From the NCBI RefSeq assembly GCF_019218885.1, contig NZ_JAHUWT010000001.1:682001-746000 (forward strand): a stretch of DNA of 64,000 bases, written 5' to 3'. The translations under genes and the position numbers were made by a program. A model generated the notes under the pieces. That model ran no database searches, was not told the DNA's origin, and saw only the letters and a list, made by a program, of their open reading frames with translations. The DNA comes from Bordetella sp. BOR01. GTDB taxonomy: Bacteria; Pseudomonadota; Gammaproteobacteria; Burkholderiales; Burkholderiaceae_B. How positions within the stretch are numbered: position 1 is the first letter of the stretch; each line of letters opens with the position of its first letter. Positions 8,973 to 19,668 of the stretch are shown here, piece by piece.

Positions 8973-10202
8973 GTGAAGCGACGAGTCGTCATCACCGGCC
9001 TGGGTATCGTATCGCCCGTGGGCAACGACATCTCCGGCGCCTGGGACAATATCGTCAACGGACGTTCCGGCATCGGCCGCATCACCCGTTTCGACCCCTC
9101 GGCCATCACCACGCACATCGCGGGCGAGGTCAAGGACTTCGACGTTACCCAATACATACCTGGCAAGGAAGCCCGCCAGATGGATACCTTCATCCATTAC
9201 GGCATGGCTGCGGGCATCCAGGCCTGGCAAGACTGCGGCATCGAAGTCACCGAGGCCAACGCCGAGCGCATCGGCGTCATCGTGGGCTCGGGCATAGGCG
9301 GGTTGCCGCGTATCGAAGACACCCAGACCGAACTGCTGGCCAAGGGCCCGCGGCGCATCTCGCCCTTTTTCGTGCCTGGCGCCCTGATCAACCTGATCTC
9401 GGGCCAACTGTCCATCCGCTTCGGCATGAAGGGCCCCAGCTACGCCGTCGTGTCGGCCTGCACGACCGGCCTGCATTGCATCGGCGACGCGGCCCGCCTG
9501 ATCGAATACGGCGACGCCGACATCATGATGGCCGGCGGCGCGGAATCCACTGTGTCGCCGCTGGGTATTGGCGGTTTCGCGGCCATGCGGGCGCTGTCCA
9601 CGCGCAACGACGATCCCGCTACCGCGTCGCGTCCCTGGGACCGCGACCGTGACGGTTTCGTGCTGGGCGAGGGCGCCGGCGTGCTGGTCCTTGAAGAGTA
9701 CGAGCACGCCAAGAAGCGCGGCGCGCGCATCTACGGCGAATTCGTCGGCTACGGCATGAGCTCCGACGCGCACCACATCACCGCGCCCGACAAAGACGGC
9801 CCGCGCCGCGGCGTGTTGAACGCCTTGCGCAACGGCGGGCTGAACCCCGACGAAATCGACTATGTCAACGCGCATGGCACGTCCACGCCGCTGGGCGACA
9901 AGAACGAATCCGACGCGCTGAAGCTGGCGTTCGGCGACCACGCCAAGAAACTGGTGGTCAATTCCACCAAGTCCATGACCGGCCACCTGCTGGGTGCAGC
10001 CGGCGGCATCGAGGCGGTGTTCACCACCTTGGCCGTGTACAACCAGAAGTCGCCGCCCACGATCAACATCTTCAACCAGGACCCGGAATGCGACCTGGAT
10101 TACTGCGCCAACGAGGCGCGGGACATGAAGATCGAAGTGGCGATTTCCAATTCCTTCGGTTTCGGCGGCACTAACGGCTCCATGGCCGTTCGCCGGATCT
10201 GA
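8973..10202 (+). CDS. fabF: Beta-ketoacyl-ACP synthase II FabF
   Basis: FabF is the elongating condensing enzyme of type II fatty-acid synthesis. The GTG start at 8973 follows TAGGAG by eight bases and gives MKRRVVITGLGIVSPVGND. The catalytic Cys-His-His set is visible in VVSACTTGLHC, NAHGTSTPLGD and MTGHLLGAAGG. The product has 409 residues, and its end FGFGGTNGSMAVRR is typical. It is preceded by acpP across 184 non-coding bases and followed immediately by a small membrane-protein gene. Confidence 0.97.
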   Translation: MKRRVVITGLGIVSPVGNDISGAWDNIVNGRSGIGRITRFDPSAITTHIAGEVKDFDVTQYIPGKEARQMDTFIHYGMAAGIQAWQDCGIEVTEANAERIGVIVGSGIGGLPRIEDTQTELLAKGPRRISPFFVPGALINLISGQLSIRFGMKGPSYAVVSACTTGLHCIGDAARLIEYGDADIMMAGGAESTVSPLGIGGFAAMRALSTRNDDPATASRPWDRDRDGFVLGEGAGVLVLEEYEHAKKRGARIYGEFVGYGMSSDAHHITAPDKDGPRRGVLNALRNGGLNPDEIDYVNAHGTSTPLGDKNESDALKLAFGDHAKKLVVNSTKSMTGHLLGAAGGIEAVFTTLAVYNQKSPPTINIFNQDPECDLDYCANEARDMKIEVAISNSFGFGGTNGSMAVRRI

Positions 10203-10203
10203 T

Positions 10204-10701
10204 TTGGACGACCGCCGGGATCTCGGCTGCCGGGCGCTATGCGTGCCGGTACGCCGCCCGAGCCACCTGACGCTGTTGGGCCGGACGGTCGTTGCGGGCG
10301 CCGCGGCCTGCGCGGCCACGGCCGCGTGGTGGCAGGCCGGGCTGCCGGGCCTGGCTGCCCTGGCCGGCGCCACGGGGGCCGGCGCGGCCGTGCGTTGCAT
10401 CCCGCCTTATCGGCCTCGGCCGGCCGCCGGCCGCATCCGGGCGATCCGGGCGGTGGCGGGTAGCCGTCGCTGGCAGGTCCGCCTGGGGCGTCATTGGCAT
10501 GGCGCCGTACTGGGCGATACCCGGCATGGCGCCTGCTGGCTCGACCTGCGCCTGCAGATCGATTCCGCGGCAGGCCTGGCTGTTACAAATCATCGGGTCG
10601 CCATCTGGCGGTCCAGCGTGTCCCTGGCCCGCTGGCGCCGGCTCTGCCTGTTGGCAGGGGCGGCACAGCGCCTGGACGCGCCCGTCCCGGGGGCCGCATG
10701 A
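10204..10701 (+). CDS. Small membrane protein, possibly YgfX-like, between fabF and rpoE
   Basis: I do not recognise this 165-residue product with certainty. A TTG at 10204, one base after the fabF stop, is the only start that uses the whole frame; a GTG within the next 15 codons is also possible. A hydrophobic pair of segments lies at about residues 25-62 (LLGRTVVAGAAACAATAAWW and on). A C-terminal domain follows, with WQVRLGRHWHGAV and SLARWRRLCLLA patterns that resemble the YgfX/CptA family. The stop overlaps the rpoE ATG (ATGA), so translation of rpoE is probably coupled to it. The position between fabF and rpoE suggests a link between lipid synthesis and envelope stress, which is inference. 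Confidence 0.6.
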   Translation: MDDRRDLGCRALCVPVRRPSHLTLLGRTVVAGAAACAATAAWWQAGLPGLAALAGATGAGAAVRCIPPYRPRPAAGRIRAIRAVAGSRRWQVRLGRHWHGAVLGDTRHGACWLDLRLQIDSAAGLAVTNHRVAIWRSSVSLARWRRLCLLAGAAQRLDAPVPGAA

Positions 10702-11297
10702 GCGAGCGCGAGATCGACGCCGAACTGGTCGCCCGCGTGCAGCGGGGCGACAAGAAGGCCTTCGACCTGCTGGTGCTCAAGTACCAGCGCAAGATCCTGC
10801 GCCTGCTGGGGCGCATGATCCGCGACCCTGCCGAAATCGAGGACGTCGCCCAGGAAGCCTTCATCAAGGCCTACCGCGCGCTGCCCCAGTTTCGCGGCGA
10901 AAGTGCCTTTTACACCTGGCTGTACCGCATCGCGGTCAATACGGCCCGCAACTGGCTGGCTTCGGCCGGGCGCCGTCCCAGCGCGCCCAATGCAATTGAA
11001 ACCGAAGATGGTGAAACTTTTAACGAAACGGACAACCTAACCGATATCAGCACGCCGGAAGCCATGTACGCCAGCCGCGAGATCGCCGAAACAGTCAACG
11101 CGGTCATCGAGGAATTGCCCGAAGAGCTCCGGACCGCTATCGTGCTGCGTGAAATCGAAGGTATGAGTTACGAAGACATCGCCCAGAGCATGGATTGCCC
11201 GATTGGTACTGTGCGTTCGCGCATTTTCCGTGCGCGCGAAGCTATTGCCACTCGGTTGCGTCCCTTGCTGGACACCGATGCCGAGCGTCGTTGGTAA
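10698..11297 (+). CDS. rpoE: RNA polymerase sigma factor RpoE (ECF, SigE)
   Basis: An extracytoplasmic-function sigma factor controlling the envelope-stress regulon. From ATG 10698 the product has 199 residues. Region 2 is visible as VQRGDKKAFDLLV through DVAQEAFIKAYRALPQFRG, with the -10-recognition segment TWLYRIAVNTARNWL. Region 4 contains the helix-turn-helix MSYEDIAQSMDCPIGTVRSR. The linker ETEDGETFNETDNL is encoded by markedly less GC-rich DNA than its surroundings. It is followed directly by rseA and rseB, which identifies it as the RpoE/AlgU type. Confidence 0.96.
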   Translation: MSEREIDAELVARVQRGDKKAFDLLVLKYQRKILRLLGRMIRDPAEIEDVAQEAFIKAYRALPQFRGESAFYTWLYRIAVNTARNWLASAGRRPSAPNAIETEDGETFNETDNLTDISTPEAMYASREIAETVNAVIEELPEELRTAIVLREIEGMSYEDIAQSMDCPIGTVRSRIFRAREAIATRLRPLLDTDAERRW

Positions 11298-11309
11298 GGA
11301 GCGGCAGTC

Positions 11310-11810
11310 ATGCAATCAACAGCAAAATCCGCAGTGGATATCGAGATTTCCCTCGAGGAATCGATATCTGCCTGGATGGACGGCGAAGCGTCCGAAGATA
11401 TGTTCCCCGATCTCGCCACTGTGCAAGGCCGCCGAACCTGGGATACGTACCATCTTATCGGTGATGCCCTGCGCAATACCGACCTGGCCGTCAGCCCCAG
11501 TGCGGGCTTCCACGCGCGGCTATCGCGGGCCCTGGATGCCGAATTGCCCATCGTCGCCCCGCAGCGGCGCCGTTCCCCGCTGCGCATGGGCTTGTCGGGC
11601 CTGGCCGTGGCTGCTGCCGTGGCAACGGTGGCCTGGGTGGCCCAGCCTTACGTCATGGGCGGCGCCGGCCGGTCGGCCGAAACCCGTGTGCTGGCCGATG
11701 CCTCGACCACAGAAACGCCGGGCCTGCGCGACTACCTCGAAGCGCACCGCCAGATGGCCGGTCCCAGCGCGGTACGCCAGGTCTCGTTCGATGCCGGAGC
11801 CGGACGTTGA
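11310..11810 (+). CDS. rseA: Anti-sigma-E factor RseA (MucA-like)
   Basis: RseA holds RpoE inactive at the membrane until stress-triggered proteolysis. The N-terminal cytoplasmic domain contains the conserved ISAWMDGEASEDMF and RRTWDTYHLIGDALR motifs. A single transmembrane helix lies at about residues 94-113 (MGLSGLAVAAAVATVAWVAQ), and the rest is periplasmic. The product has 166 residues, shorter than E. coli RseA (216) mainly in the periplasmic part. GGAG lies upstream of ATG 11310, and the stop overlaps the rseB start. Confidence 0.92.
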   Translation: MQSTAKSAVDIEISLEESISAWMDGEASEDMFPDLATVQGRRTWDTYHLIGDALRNTDLAVSPSAGFHARLSRALDAELPIVAPQRRRSPLRMGLSGLAVAAAVATVAWVAQPYVMGGAGRSAETRVLADASTTETPGLRDYLEAHRQMAGPSAVRQVSFDAGAGR

Positions 11811-12865
11811 TCGCACAGTTGCAACAGTTCCGTTGGCCGGTATTGGGCCGAGGCAGCTGGGTTCGCCGGCCCTCGCAAGGCGCCGGATGGGCCCTGACCG
11901 CCGCCGTCCTGGTAGCCTTCACCGCCATCAATGAGGCCGCCCAGGCCGCCGAGCCCGCCCAGGGCGAAAGCTCGATCCAACTGCTCTACGACATCCAGCA
12001 GGCCGCTCGCAAGCAAGACTACGCCGGCGTGTTCCTGTACCAGCAGGGCGAAGTCATCCAGTCGTCGCGCCTGGTGCACGTCATCGACGGCACCGGCGAA
12101 CGCGAACGCCTGGAAATCCTGGACGGGCAGCCGCGCGAGTACCTGCGCCACAACGACGAGATCCAGTGCCTGATCCCCGAACGCAAAACCGTGCTGATGG
12201 AACCGCGTCGCGGCGACCGCTTCCCGGGCCTGCTGCTGGGCAACCCGACCGACCTGGCGCAGCACTACCATATCCGCGCACAAGACAAGCTGCACCGCGT
12301 GGCCGATCGCCAGTGCCGGGTCATCACCATCGAGCCGCGCGACAGCCTGCGCTATGGCTATCGCCTGTGCGCCGATGTCGACACCAAGCTGTTGCTCAAG
12401 GCCCAGACGATCGACGCCGAGCAAGGCGTGGTCGAGCAGGTCTCGTTCACCTCCATTCGCCTGGGCGGCAAGGTCGATCCTGCCGAGCTGTCTTCGCGCT
12501 GGAGCACGCGCGACTGGAAGGTACTGCAGCCGCGCATTGAACCGGCTGACCTGGCCGCCCAGGGCTGGCGCATTCCCGCTCCCAAGGGTTTCGTGGCGGT
12601 CATGCAGGTCAAGCGGTCGATGGGGCATAGCAACGTGAACCAACTGGTCCTGTCCGACGGATTGGCGGCCATTTCGGTGTTCATCGAACCATACGATACC
12701 CAGCGGGGTCATCCCATGTCGGCCGGAGCGGCACGACGCGGCGCCATCAATATCTATGGCACGCGGATTTCCGATTTCTGGCTGACCGCGCTGGGTGAAG
12801 TGCCGGCATCCACGCTCGAGCAACTTGCTACTTCTACCGAGTACGTGCCGGTATCGTCCAAATAA
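11807..12865 (+). CDS. rseB: Sigma-E regulatory protein RseB (MucB)
   Basis: A periplasmic protein that binds RseA and shields it from the DegS-type protease; lipopolysaccharide or lipoprotein binding relieves it. The TTG at 11807 overlaps the rseA stop (TTGA) and gives 352 residues. No ATG suits the N-terminus better, though a second TTG at 11819 is possible. A signal segment (WALTAAVLVAFTAINEAAQA) ends near residue 45. The LLYDIQQAARKQDYAGVFLYQQG and RVADRQCRVITIEPRD blocks are typical of MucB/RseB, which has a LolA-like fold. Confidence 0.92.
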   Translation: MIAQLQQFRWPVLGRGSWVRRPSQGAGWALTAAVLVAFTAINEAAQAAEPAQGESSIQLLYDIQQAARKQDYAGVFLYQQGEVIQSSRLVHVIDGTGERERLEILDGQPREYLRHNDEIQCLIPERKTVLMEPRRGDRFPGLLLGNPTDLAQHYHIRAQDKLHRVADRQCRVITIEPRDSLRYGYRLCADVDTKLLLKAQTIDAEQGVVEQVSFTSIRLGGKVDPAELSSRWSTRDWKVLQPRIEPADLAAQGWRIPAPKGFVAVMQVKRSMGHSNVNQLVLSDGLAAISVFIEPYDTQRGHPMSAGAARRGAINIYGTRISDFWLTALGEVPASTLEQLATSTEYVPVSSK

Positions 12866-12909
12866 CAACAGAACCTGTAAAAGGTTTGGGGAATTTTCGG
12901 AGTTCTCTC

Positions 12910-14379
<1,470 letters not shown>

Positions 14380-14381
14380 TC

Positions 14382-14470
14382 CACCCCCGAAGCGCTGCGC
14401 GCTTTCCCCTCAAGGGGGCGACGCTGGCGGACCGGCTGAGCCGGCTCCGCGGCGTCCCCGGCCGGGCTAC
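14382..14470 (+). repeat. Dispersed GC-rich intergenic repeat, copy 1
   Basis: The block starts CACCCCCGAAGCGCTGCGCG, passes through the inverted CCCCTCAAGGGG at about 14407-14418 and continues GGCGACGCTGGCGGACC. The same arrangement occurs at 24818-24875 after lptF. Within copy 1 a second symmetric element, GGACCGGC(TGA)GCCGGCTCC, follows. In both places the block begins a few bases after a stop codon. Confidence 0.75.
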
Positions 14471-14573
14471 ACCTGTTTCATGCGGCGTGTAGCGCAGCGG
14501 GAAACACCGCGGGGGGCGAACTGATGACGTTATACGGCTGGATGCGAACCCGTATAAAATAGCTGGTTGCCGC

Positions 14574-14604
14574 AAAAGGGGGCGCGTCGCGCCCCCTCGT
14601 TTTT
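14574..14604 (+). terminator. Intrinsic terminator after the rpoE-mucD operon
   Basis: GGGGGCG (14578-14584) and CGCCCCC (14590-14596) pair around a five-base loop and are followed by TCGTTTTT, with an A-run before the stem. This is a standard rho-independent terminator. Confidence 0.88.
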
Positions 14605-14702
14605 GGCTGGTTGCCGCGGGCGTTGCTTGCGTTTGCGCCCGTGTTGGCGTGTCTTATCCGTGCTTTGTCTCTAGCATGGTCTGTCCCTGATAAACCCACC
14701 TT

Positions 14703-16496
14703 ATGCAGCATATCCGCAATTTCTCCATCATCGCCCACATCGATCACGGCAAATCGACCTTGGCCGATCGCCTGATCCAACGTTGCGGCGGGTTGGCGGC
14801 GCGCGAAATGTCCGCCCAGGTGCTCGACTCCATGGACATCGAACGCGAGCGGGGTATCACCATCAAGGCCCAGACCGCGGCGCTGCAATATCTGGCCCAG
14901 GACGGCAAGACCTACAACCTGAACCTTATCGACACCCCGGGGCACGTGGACTTCTCGTATGAAGTCAGCCGTTCCCTGTCCGCGTGCGAGGGGGCCTTGC
15001 TGGTGGTCGATGCCTCGCAGGGCGTCGAGGCCCAGACGGTAGCCAACTGCTATACCGCCATCGAGCTGGGCGTTGAAGTCCTGCCGGTGCTCAACAAGAT
15101 GGACCTGCCACAGGCCGACCCCGAGGCCGCGCGCCAAGAGGTCGAAGACGTCATCGGCATCGATGCGTCGCAGGCGGTGCTGGCCAGTGCCAAGACAGGC
15201 GTGGGCATCGACGAGATCCTGGAAACCATCGTGGCGCGCGTGCCGCCGCCCAAGGGCGACCCCGGCAAGCCGTTGCAGGCCCTGATCATCGATTCCTGGT
15301 TCGACAATTATGTCGGCGTGGTGATGCTGGTGCGCATCATCAACGGCGTGCTGCGGCCCAAAGACAAGATCCTGCTGATGGCTTCGGGGGCAACCCACCT
15401 GTGTGAACAGGTCGGTGTGTTTACGCCCAAGTCGCAGCCGCGCACCGAATTGTCGGCCGGCGAGGTCGGGTTCATCATTGCCGGCATCAAGGAACTGGCC
15501 AACGCCAAGGTGGGCGACACCCTTACCCTGGCCGGCAAGCCGGCCGTCACGCCGCTGCCGGGCTTCAAGGAAGTGAAGCCGCAGGTGTTTGCCGGCCTGT
15601 ATCCGGTGGAAAGCTCCGAATACGACCAACTGCGCGATTCGCTGGAAAAGCTCAAGCTCAACGACGCCGCGCTGATGTTCGAGCCCGAAGTATCGCAGGC
15701 CCTGGGCTTTGGCTTTCGCTGCGGTTTCCTGGGGCTGTTGCACATGGAAATCGTGCAAGAGCGCCTGGAGCGCGAGTTCGACATGGACATCATCACCACC
15801 GCGCCGTCGGTGGTGTACGAAGTCGAGCAGCGCGACGGCAGCATCGACACCATCGACAGCCCGGCACGCATGCCCGAAGTGGGCCAGATCGCCGACATCC
15901 GCGAGCCCGTCGTCAAGGTCACCCTGTTCATGCCCCAGGAATACGTGGGGCCGGTCATGACGCTGTGCAACAACAAGCGCGGTATCCAGATCAACATGAG
16001 CTACCACGGCCGCCAGGTGCACCTAACCTACGAGATCCCGCTGGCCGAGATCGTGCTCGACTTCTTCGACAAGCTGAAGTCGGTGTCGCGCGGCTACGCC
16101 TCGATGGACTATGAATTCCTGGAATACCGGTCGGCCGATGTGGTCAAGGTCGACCTGCTGATCAACGGCGACCGGGTCGATGCGCTGGCCATGATCGTGC
16201 ACCGGGCCAATGCGCGTTACCGTGCGCGCGACGTGGTGACGCGCATGCGCGCCCTGATCCCGCGCCAGATGTTCGATGTGGCCATCCAGGCCGCCATCGG
16301 CGCCGAAGTCATTGCGCGCGAGAACGTCAAGGCGCTGCGCAAGAACGTGCTGGCCAAGTGCTACGGCGGCGACATCTCCCGCAAGAAGAAACTGCTTGAA
16401 AAGCAGAAGGCCGGCAAGAAACGCATGAAGCAGGTGGGCAGCGTCGAGATTCCGCAAGAGGCTTTCCTGGCCATTCTGCAGGTCGAAGATAAGTAG
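14703..16496 (+). CDS. lepA: Elongation factor 4 (LepA)
   Basis: A ribosome-associated translational GTPase implicated in back-translocation and ribosome biogenesis. The G1 motif is in [12 protein letters not shown], the G2/G3 motifs in ERGITIKAQ and DTPGHVDF, and NKMD (G4) lies in [11 protein letters not shown]. The C-terminal LepA-specific part ([20 protein letters not shown]) is intact. At 597 residues it has the normal length. It precedes lepB by 19 bases, the classical lepA-lepB operon. Confidence 0.98.
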   Translation: MQHIRNFSIIAHIDHGKSTLADRLIQRCGGLAAREMSAQVLDSMDIERERGITIKAQTAALQYLAQDGKTYNLNLIDTPGHVDFSYEVSRSLSACEGALLVVDASQGVEAQTVANCYTAIELGVEVLPVLNKMDLPQADPEAARQEVEDVIGIDASQAVLASAKTGVGIDEILETIVARVPPPKGDPGKPLQALIIDSWFDNYVGVVMLVRIINGVLRPKDKILLMASGATHLCEQVGVFTPKSQPRTELSAGEVGFIIAGIKELANAKVGDTLTLAGKPAVTPLPGFKEVKPQVFAGLYPVESSEYDQLRDSLEKLKLNDAALMFEPEVSQALGFGFRCGFLGLLHMEIVQERLEREFDMDIITTAPSVVYEVEQRDGSIDTIDSPARMPEVGQIADIREPVVKVTLFMPQEYVGPVMTLCNNKRGIQINMSYHGRQVHLTYEIPLAEIVLDFFDKLKSVSRGYASMDYEFLEYRSADVVKVDLLINGDRVDALAMIVHRANARYRARDVVTRMRALIPRQMFDVAIQAAIGAEVIARENVKALRKNVLAKCYGGDISRKKKLLEKQKAGKKRMKQVGSVEIPQEAFLAILQVEDK

Positions 16497-16515
16497 TGAA
16501 AATAAGGCGGCATAC

Positions 16516-17400
16516 ATGAGCTGGAACTTTGCGCTGATACTTTTTGTGCTGCTGGTGGTTACCGGCATTATCTGGACGCTGGACATCGCGGTACTGCGAC
16601 GGCGGCGCGTACAGCGTGCAAAGGCCGCGGCCGATGGCGTCGACACCACCTATGCGGCCGATCCCCAAGAGGCCGTGCGCCTGCGCCAAGAGGCGGCCAC
16701 GGCTGCGTCGCGGGTGCCGTGGTGGGTGGAATACGCGGTCAGCTTTTTCCCGGTGATCCTGTTCGTGTTCGTGCTGCGTTCGTTCGTGGTCGAACCGTTC
16801 CGCATTCCATCGGGCTCGATGCTGCCCACGCTGCAGTCGGGCGACCTGATCCTGGTGAACAAGTTCACCTACGGCATCCGCCTGCCCATCGTCGACAAGA
16901 AAATCATCGACATCGGCTCGCCCCAGCGCGGTGATGTGGTGGTGTTCCGTTACCCCGTCGACCCCGACGTCGACTACATCAAGCGCATCGTGGGGCTGCC
17001 GGGCGACGAGGTCGCGTACGTCGACAAAAAGCTCTATGTAAACGGCCAACTGGTGCCCCACGAGCGCGACGGCGAATATTTCGAACCCGACCGGGTGTCG
17101 TATATTGGCCAATATAAAGAGAAGTTGGGCGAAGTTGACCACCAAATACTGCTTGATGAGGGTAAATCGCAGATTTACGGGCCGATCTGGAAGTTTCCCA
17201 GCCTGAACAACTGCGAGTACGCGCGTAATGGAGTACGCTGCACAGTACCCGAAGGTCATTATTTCGCCATGGGCGACAACCGGGACAACAGCGCCGACAG
17301 CCGTTACTGGGGGTTCGTCCCTGACGCTAATATCGTCGGAAAGGCGTTCTTCATCTGGATGAACTTCAGCGACCTCAGCCGCATCGGCAGCTTTAACTGA
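16516..17400 (+). CDS. lepB: Signal peptidase I
   Basis: The inner-membrane serine protease that removes signal peptides from exported preproteins. An N-terminal membrane helix (residues 3-22) and a second one near residues 75-90 are visible. The catalytic Ser101 lies in [14 protein letters not shown] and the general base Lys156 in [12 protein letters not shown]. The box [16 protein letters not shown] is the third signature. The product has 294 residues. It lies between lepA and rnc, overlapping neither. Confidence 0.97.
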   Translation: MSWNFALILFVLLVVTGIIWTLDIAVLRRRRVQRAKAAADGVDTTYAADPQEAVRLRQEAATAASRVPWWVEYAVSFFPVILFVFVLRSFVVEPFRIPSGSMLPTLQSGDLILVNKFTYGIRLPIVDKKIIDIGSPQRGDVVVFRYPVDPDVDYIKRIVGLPGDEVAYVDKKLYVNGQLVPHERDGEYFEPDRVSYIGQYKEKLGEVDHQILLDEGKSQIYGPIWKFPSLNNCEYARNGVRCTVPEGHYFAMGDNRDNSADSRYWGFVPDANIVGKAFFIWMNFSDLSRIGSFN

Positions 17401-17401
17401 C

Positions 17402-18160
17402 ATGTCCCTCGCCACGCTGGAAACCCGCCTGGATCACCACTTCGGCAATGCCGCTCTGCTCGAGCAGGCACTGACGCACCGAAGCCACAGCGCTCGTCAC
17501 AACGAGCGCCTGGAGTTCCTGGGTGATTCCGTGCTGAATTTCGTCGTGGCGGCCATGCTGTTCGAGCGTTTCCCCAAGCTGGACGAGGGCGACCTGTCGC
17601 GCCTGCGTGCCAATCTGGTCAAGCAGGCGTCACTGGCCGATATCGGTCAGCGGCTCGAACTATCACTGTACCTGCGGCTGGGCGAGGGTGAACTCAAAAG
17701 CGGCGGATTCCGGCGTCCGTCCATCCTGGCCGACGCGGTCGAAGCCATTTTCGGGGCCGCATTCCTGGATGGCGGCTTCGATACGGCGCGCAAGGTGATC
17801 GTGCGCCAGTACCAGCCGGTGCTGGCCAGCGTCGATCCCAAGACCCTGGGCAAGGATGCCAAGACGCTGCTGCAGGAATTCCTGCAGGGGCGCAAGCTGG
17901 CCTTGCCCTTGTATACCGTGGTGGCCACGCATGGCGCGGCCCACAGCCAGCAGTTCGAGGTCGAATGCGCCATTCCGGCGCTGGAAATCAAGGTGATTGC
18001 ACCCGGCGCCAGCCGGCGTGCCGCCGAACAGTCGGCCGCCAAGCTGGCGCTCGAGGCCGCGCAGGCGGCCAGTCCGGCGCGTGCCGCACGCAAGTCGGGC
18101 AAGGCCCGCAAAACCGCGCAATTGTCGCTGCCCGTGGCAGTGGCCCAAGAGGTCAAATGA
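17402..18160 (+). CDS. rnc: Ribonuclease III
   Basis: A double-strand-specific endoribonuclease that processes rRNA precursors and some mRNAs. The RNase III signature [16 protein letters not shown] lies at about residues 34-49, with further metal-binding acidic residues in [17 protein letters not shown]. The double-stranded RNA-binding domain runs from about residue 155 ([15 protein letters not shown]). The C-terminal tail after residue ~225 is lysine/alanine-rich and longer than in E. coli. The ATG follows the lepB stop by one base, and its own stop overlaps the era start. Confidence 0.97.
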   Translation: MSLATLETRLDHHFGNAALLEQALTHRSHSARHNERLEFLGDSVLNFVVAAMLFERFPKLDEGDLSRLRANLVKQASLADIGQRLELSLYLRLGEGELKSGGFRRPSILADAVEAIFGAAFLDGGFDTARKVIVRQYQPVLASVDPKTLGKDAKTLLQEFLQGRKLALPLYTVVATHGAAHSQQFEVECAIPALEIKVIAPGASRRAAEQSAAKLALEAAQAASPARAARKSGKARKTAQLSLPVAVAQEVK

Positions 18161-19047
18161 GCGATACCCCTTTCCGAACCGGCTTCATCGCCGTGGTCGG
18201 CCGCCCCAACGTGGGCAAGTCCACCCTGACCAACGCCCTGATCGGCTCGAAGATATCCATTGTTTCGCGCAAGGCGCAAACGACGCGGCATCGCATCCAT
18301 GGCGTGCTGACCCGCGAGCACGAACAGTTCGTGTTCGTCGATACCCCCGGGTTCCAGACACGCCATGGCGGAGCCATGAATCGCATGATGAACCGCGTGG
18401 TTACCCAGGCGCTGGCCGAAGTTGACGTGGTGGTGCACGTGGTAGAGGCCGGCAAATGGACCGAGGGCGATGCCAAGCTGTGGCCCTTGCTGCCCGATGC
18501 CAAGCGCACCATCCTGGTGGTCAGCAAGATCGATGCCGTGAAGCAGCGCGACGACCTGTATGCCTTCGTGTCCAAGATCGTTGCACAGCACCCCTATGAC
18601 GCCGTGGTGCCGGTCAGCGCCCTGAAGGCGCAGCAGCTCGACCAATTGCTCGATGAAATCGCCACGCGGCTGCCTGAAGGCGAGCCGCTGTTCGAAGAAG
18701 ACACCCTGACCGACCGGCCAGTGCGCTTCATTGCCGCCGAATTGCTGCGCGAGAAGATCTTCCGCCTGGTTGGCGATGAACTGCCTTACGGCTGCACCGT
18801 TGTCATCGAGCAATGGGAAGAAACCGACAAGGCGGTGCGCGTGGCCGCCTGCGTGGTGGTCGAGCGCGACAGCCATCGTCCCATCTTGCTGGGCGCCGGC
18901 GGCGAGCACATGAAGCGCATCGCGACCGAGGCGCGGCAAGACATCGCAAAACTGCTCGACAAGCAGGTGCACCTAGAGGTGTATATCAAGGTGCGCAAAG
19001 GTTGGTCGGATCGCGAAAGCGCGCTGCGCGACCTGGGCTATGAGTAG
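18157..19047 (+). CDS. era: Ribosome-assembly GTPase Era
   Basis: Era binds the 3' end of 16S rRNA and assists 30S maturation. The start at ATG 18157 overlaps the rnc stop (ATGA) and gives 296 residues. The G motifs are GRPNVGKST (G1), DTPGFQ (G3) and SKID (G4). The KH domain with [18 protein letters not shown] lies at the C-terminus. Its last eight bases overlap the recO start. Confidence 0.97.
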   Translation: MSDTPFRTGFIAVVGRPNVGKSTLTNALIGSKISIVSRKAQTTRHRIHGVLTREHEQFVFVDTPGFQTRHGGAMNRMMNRVVTQALAEVDVVVHVVEAGKWTEGDAKLWPLLPDAKRTILVVSKIDAVKQRDDLYAFVSKIVAQHPYDAVVPVSALKAQQLDQLLDEIATRLPEGEPLFEEDTLTDRPVRFIAAELLREKIFRLVGDELPYGCTVVIEQWEETDKAVRVAACVVVERDSHRPILLGAGGEHMKRIATEARQDIAKLLDKQVHLEVYIKVRKGWSDRESALRDLGYE

Positions 19048-19627
19048 AAGGGCGCACCGCGTCCAGGATTGCGCTGCCTATATGCTCCACGCGACCGCGT
19101 GGCGCGAAACTTCGCTGATCGTCCAGAGCTTTTCCCGGGAACACGGCTGTGTGGCGCTGGTGGCCAAGGGGGCCAAGCGGCCGTATTCCGTTCTGCGGCC
19201 CGTGCTGTCGGCATTCCAGCCCTTGTTGCTGTCCTGGAGCGGTGGCGGCGAGGTCAAGACGCTGACTCGCGCCGAAGTGGCCGGCTTGCGTCCCCTGGCT
19301 GGTACCGCCTTGATGTCGGCGTGGTACATGAACGAATTGCTGCTGCGCCTGTTGCCGCGCGAAGACGCGCACCCGACCCTGTTCGATGCCTACGACACCG
19401 CCTTGCAGCAGTTGGCCGGCGGCACGCGGGCGGCCGGGGCGTTGCGGCGCTTTGAATGGACCTTGCTGCGCGAAACCGGCTACGGCATCGACGAAGACGC
19501 CCCCGATTTCGACGACCCGGCCATCGAGCCCGCCTTGCGGCGCGACCTGCGCGAACGCCTGGCGGCCAACCTGGCCGGGCGCCCGCTGGCCACCCGGCGG
19601 GTGCTGCTGGACCTGCAGCGGCTTTAA
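19040..19627 (+). CDS. recO: DNA repair protein RecO (short form)
   Basis: RecO works with RecR to load RecA onto SSB-coated single-stranded DNA. The N-terminal OB-fold is clear: YMLHATAWRETSLIVQSFSREHG and VAKGAKRPYS. The end LATRRVLLDLQRL is a typical RecO C-terminus. At 195 residues it is about 45-55 shorter than usual. The missing piece is the middle of the C-terminal domain, between LLRETGYGIDEDAP and the last helix. No frameshift is apparent, since both ends are in one frame. It overlaps era by eight bases; pdxJ and acpS, which often follow, are absent here. Confidence 0.9.
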   Translation: MSRRAHRVQDCAAYMLHATAWRETSLIVQSFSREHGCVALVAKGAKRPYSVLRPVLSAFQPLLLSWSGGGEVKTLTRAEVAGLRPLAGTALMSAWYMNELLLRLLPREDAHPTLFDAYDTALQQLAGGTRAAGALRRFEWTLLRETGYGIDEDAPDFDDPAIEPALRRDLRERLAANLAGRPLATRRVLLDLQRL

Positions 19628-19668
19628 GCGGGACGCCGCAGGGCGTGCGCGCGCCGGCAGCAGTGGCG

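Larger units (their letters stand above)
14380..14702. other. 323-base non-coding region between mucD and lepA
   Basis: It holds the dispersed repeat (14382-14470), a GCTACAC...GTGTAGC inverted pair just after it, the intrinsic terminator at 14574-14604, and a 12-base near-identical direct repeat (GGTTGCCG core, 14561-14572 and 14605-14616) flanking that terminator. The last 95 bases must contain the lepA promoter, but I see no convincing -35/-10 pair. Confidence 0.7.

Noticed and set aside
10980-11045. Low-GC patch inside rpoE as inserted DNA
   Set aside because: It encodes the variable acidic linker between sigma regions 2 and 4 that similar RpoE proteins also have, in frame with normal ends.
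14530-14558. TTATAC-17-TATAAA as a lepA promoter
   Set aside because: The -35 match is poor and the strong terminator at 14574-14604 lies between it and lepA.
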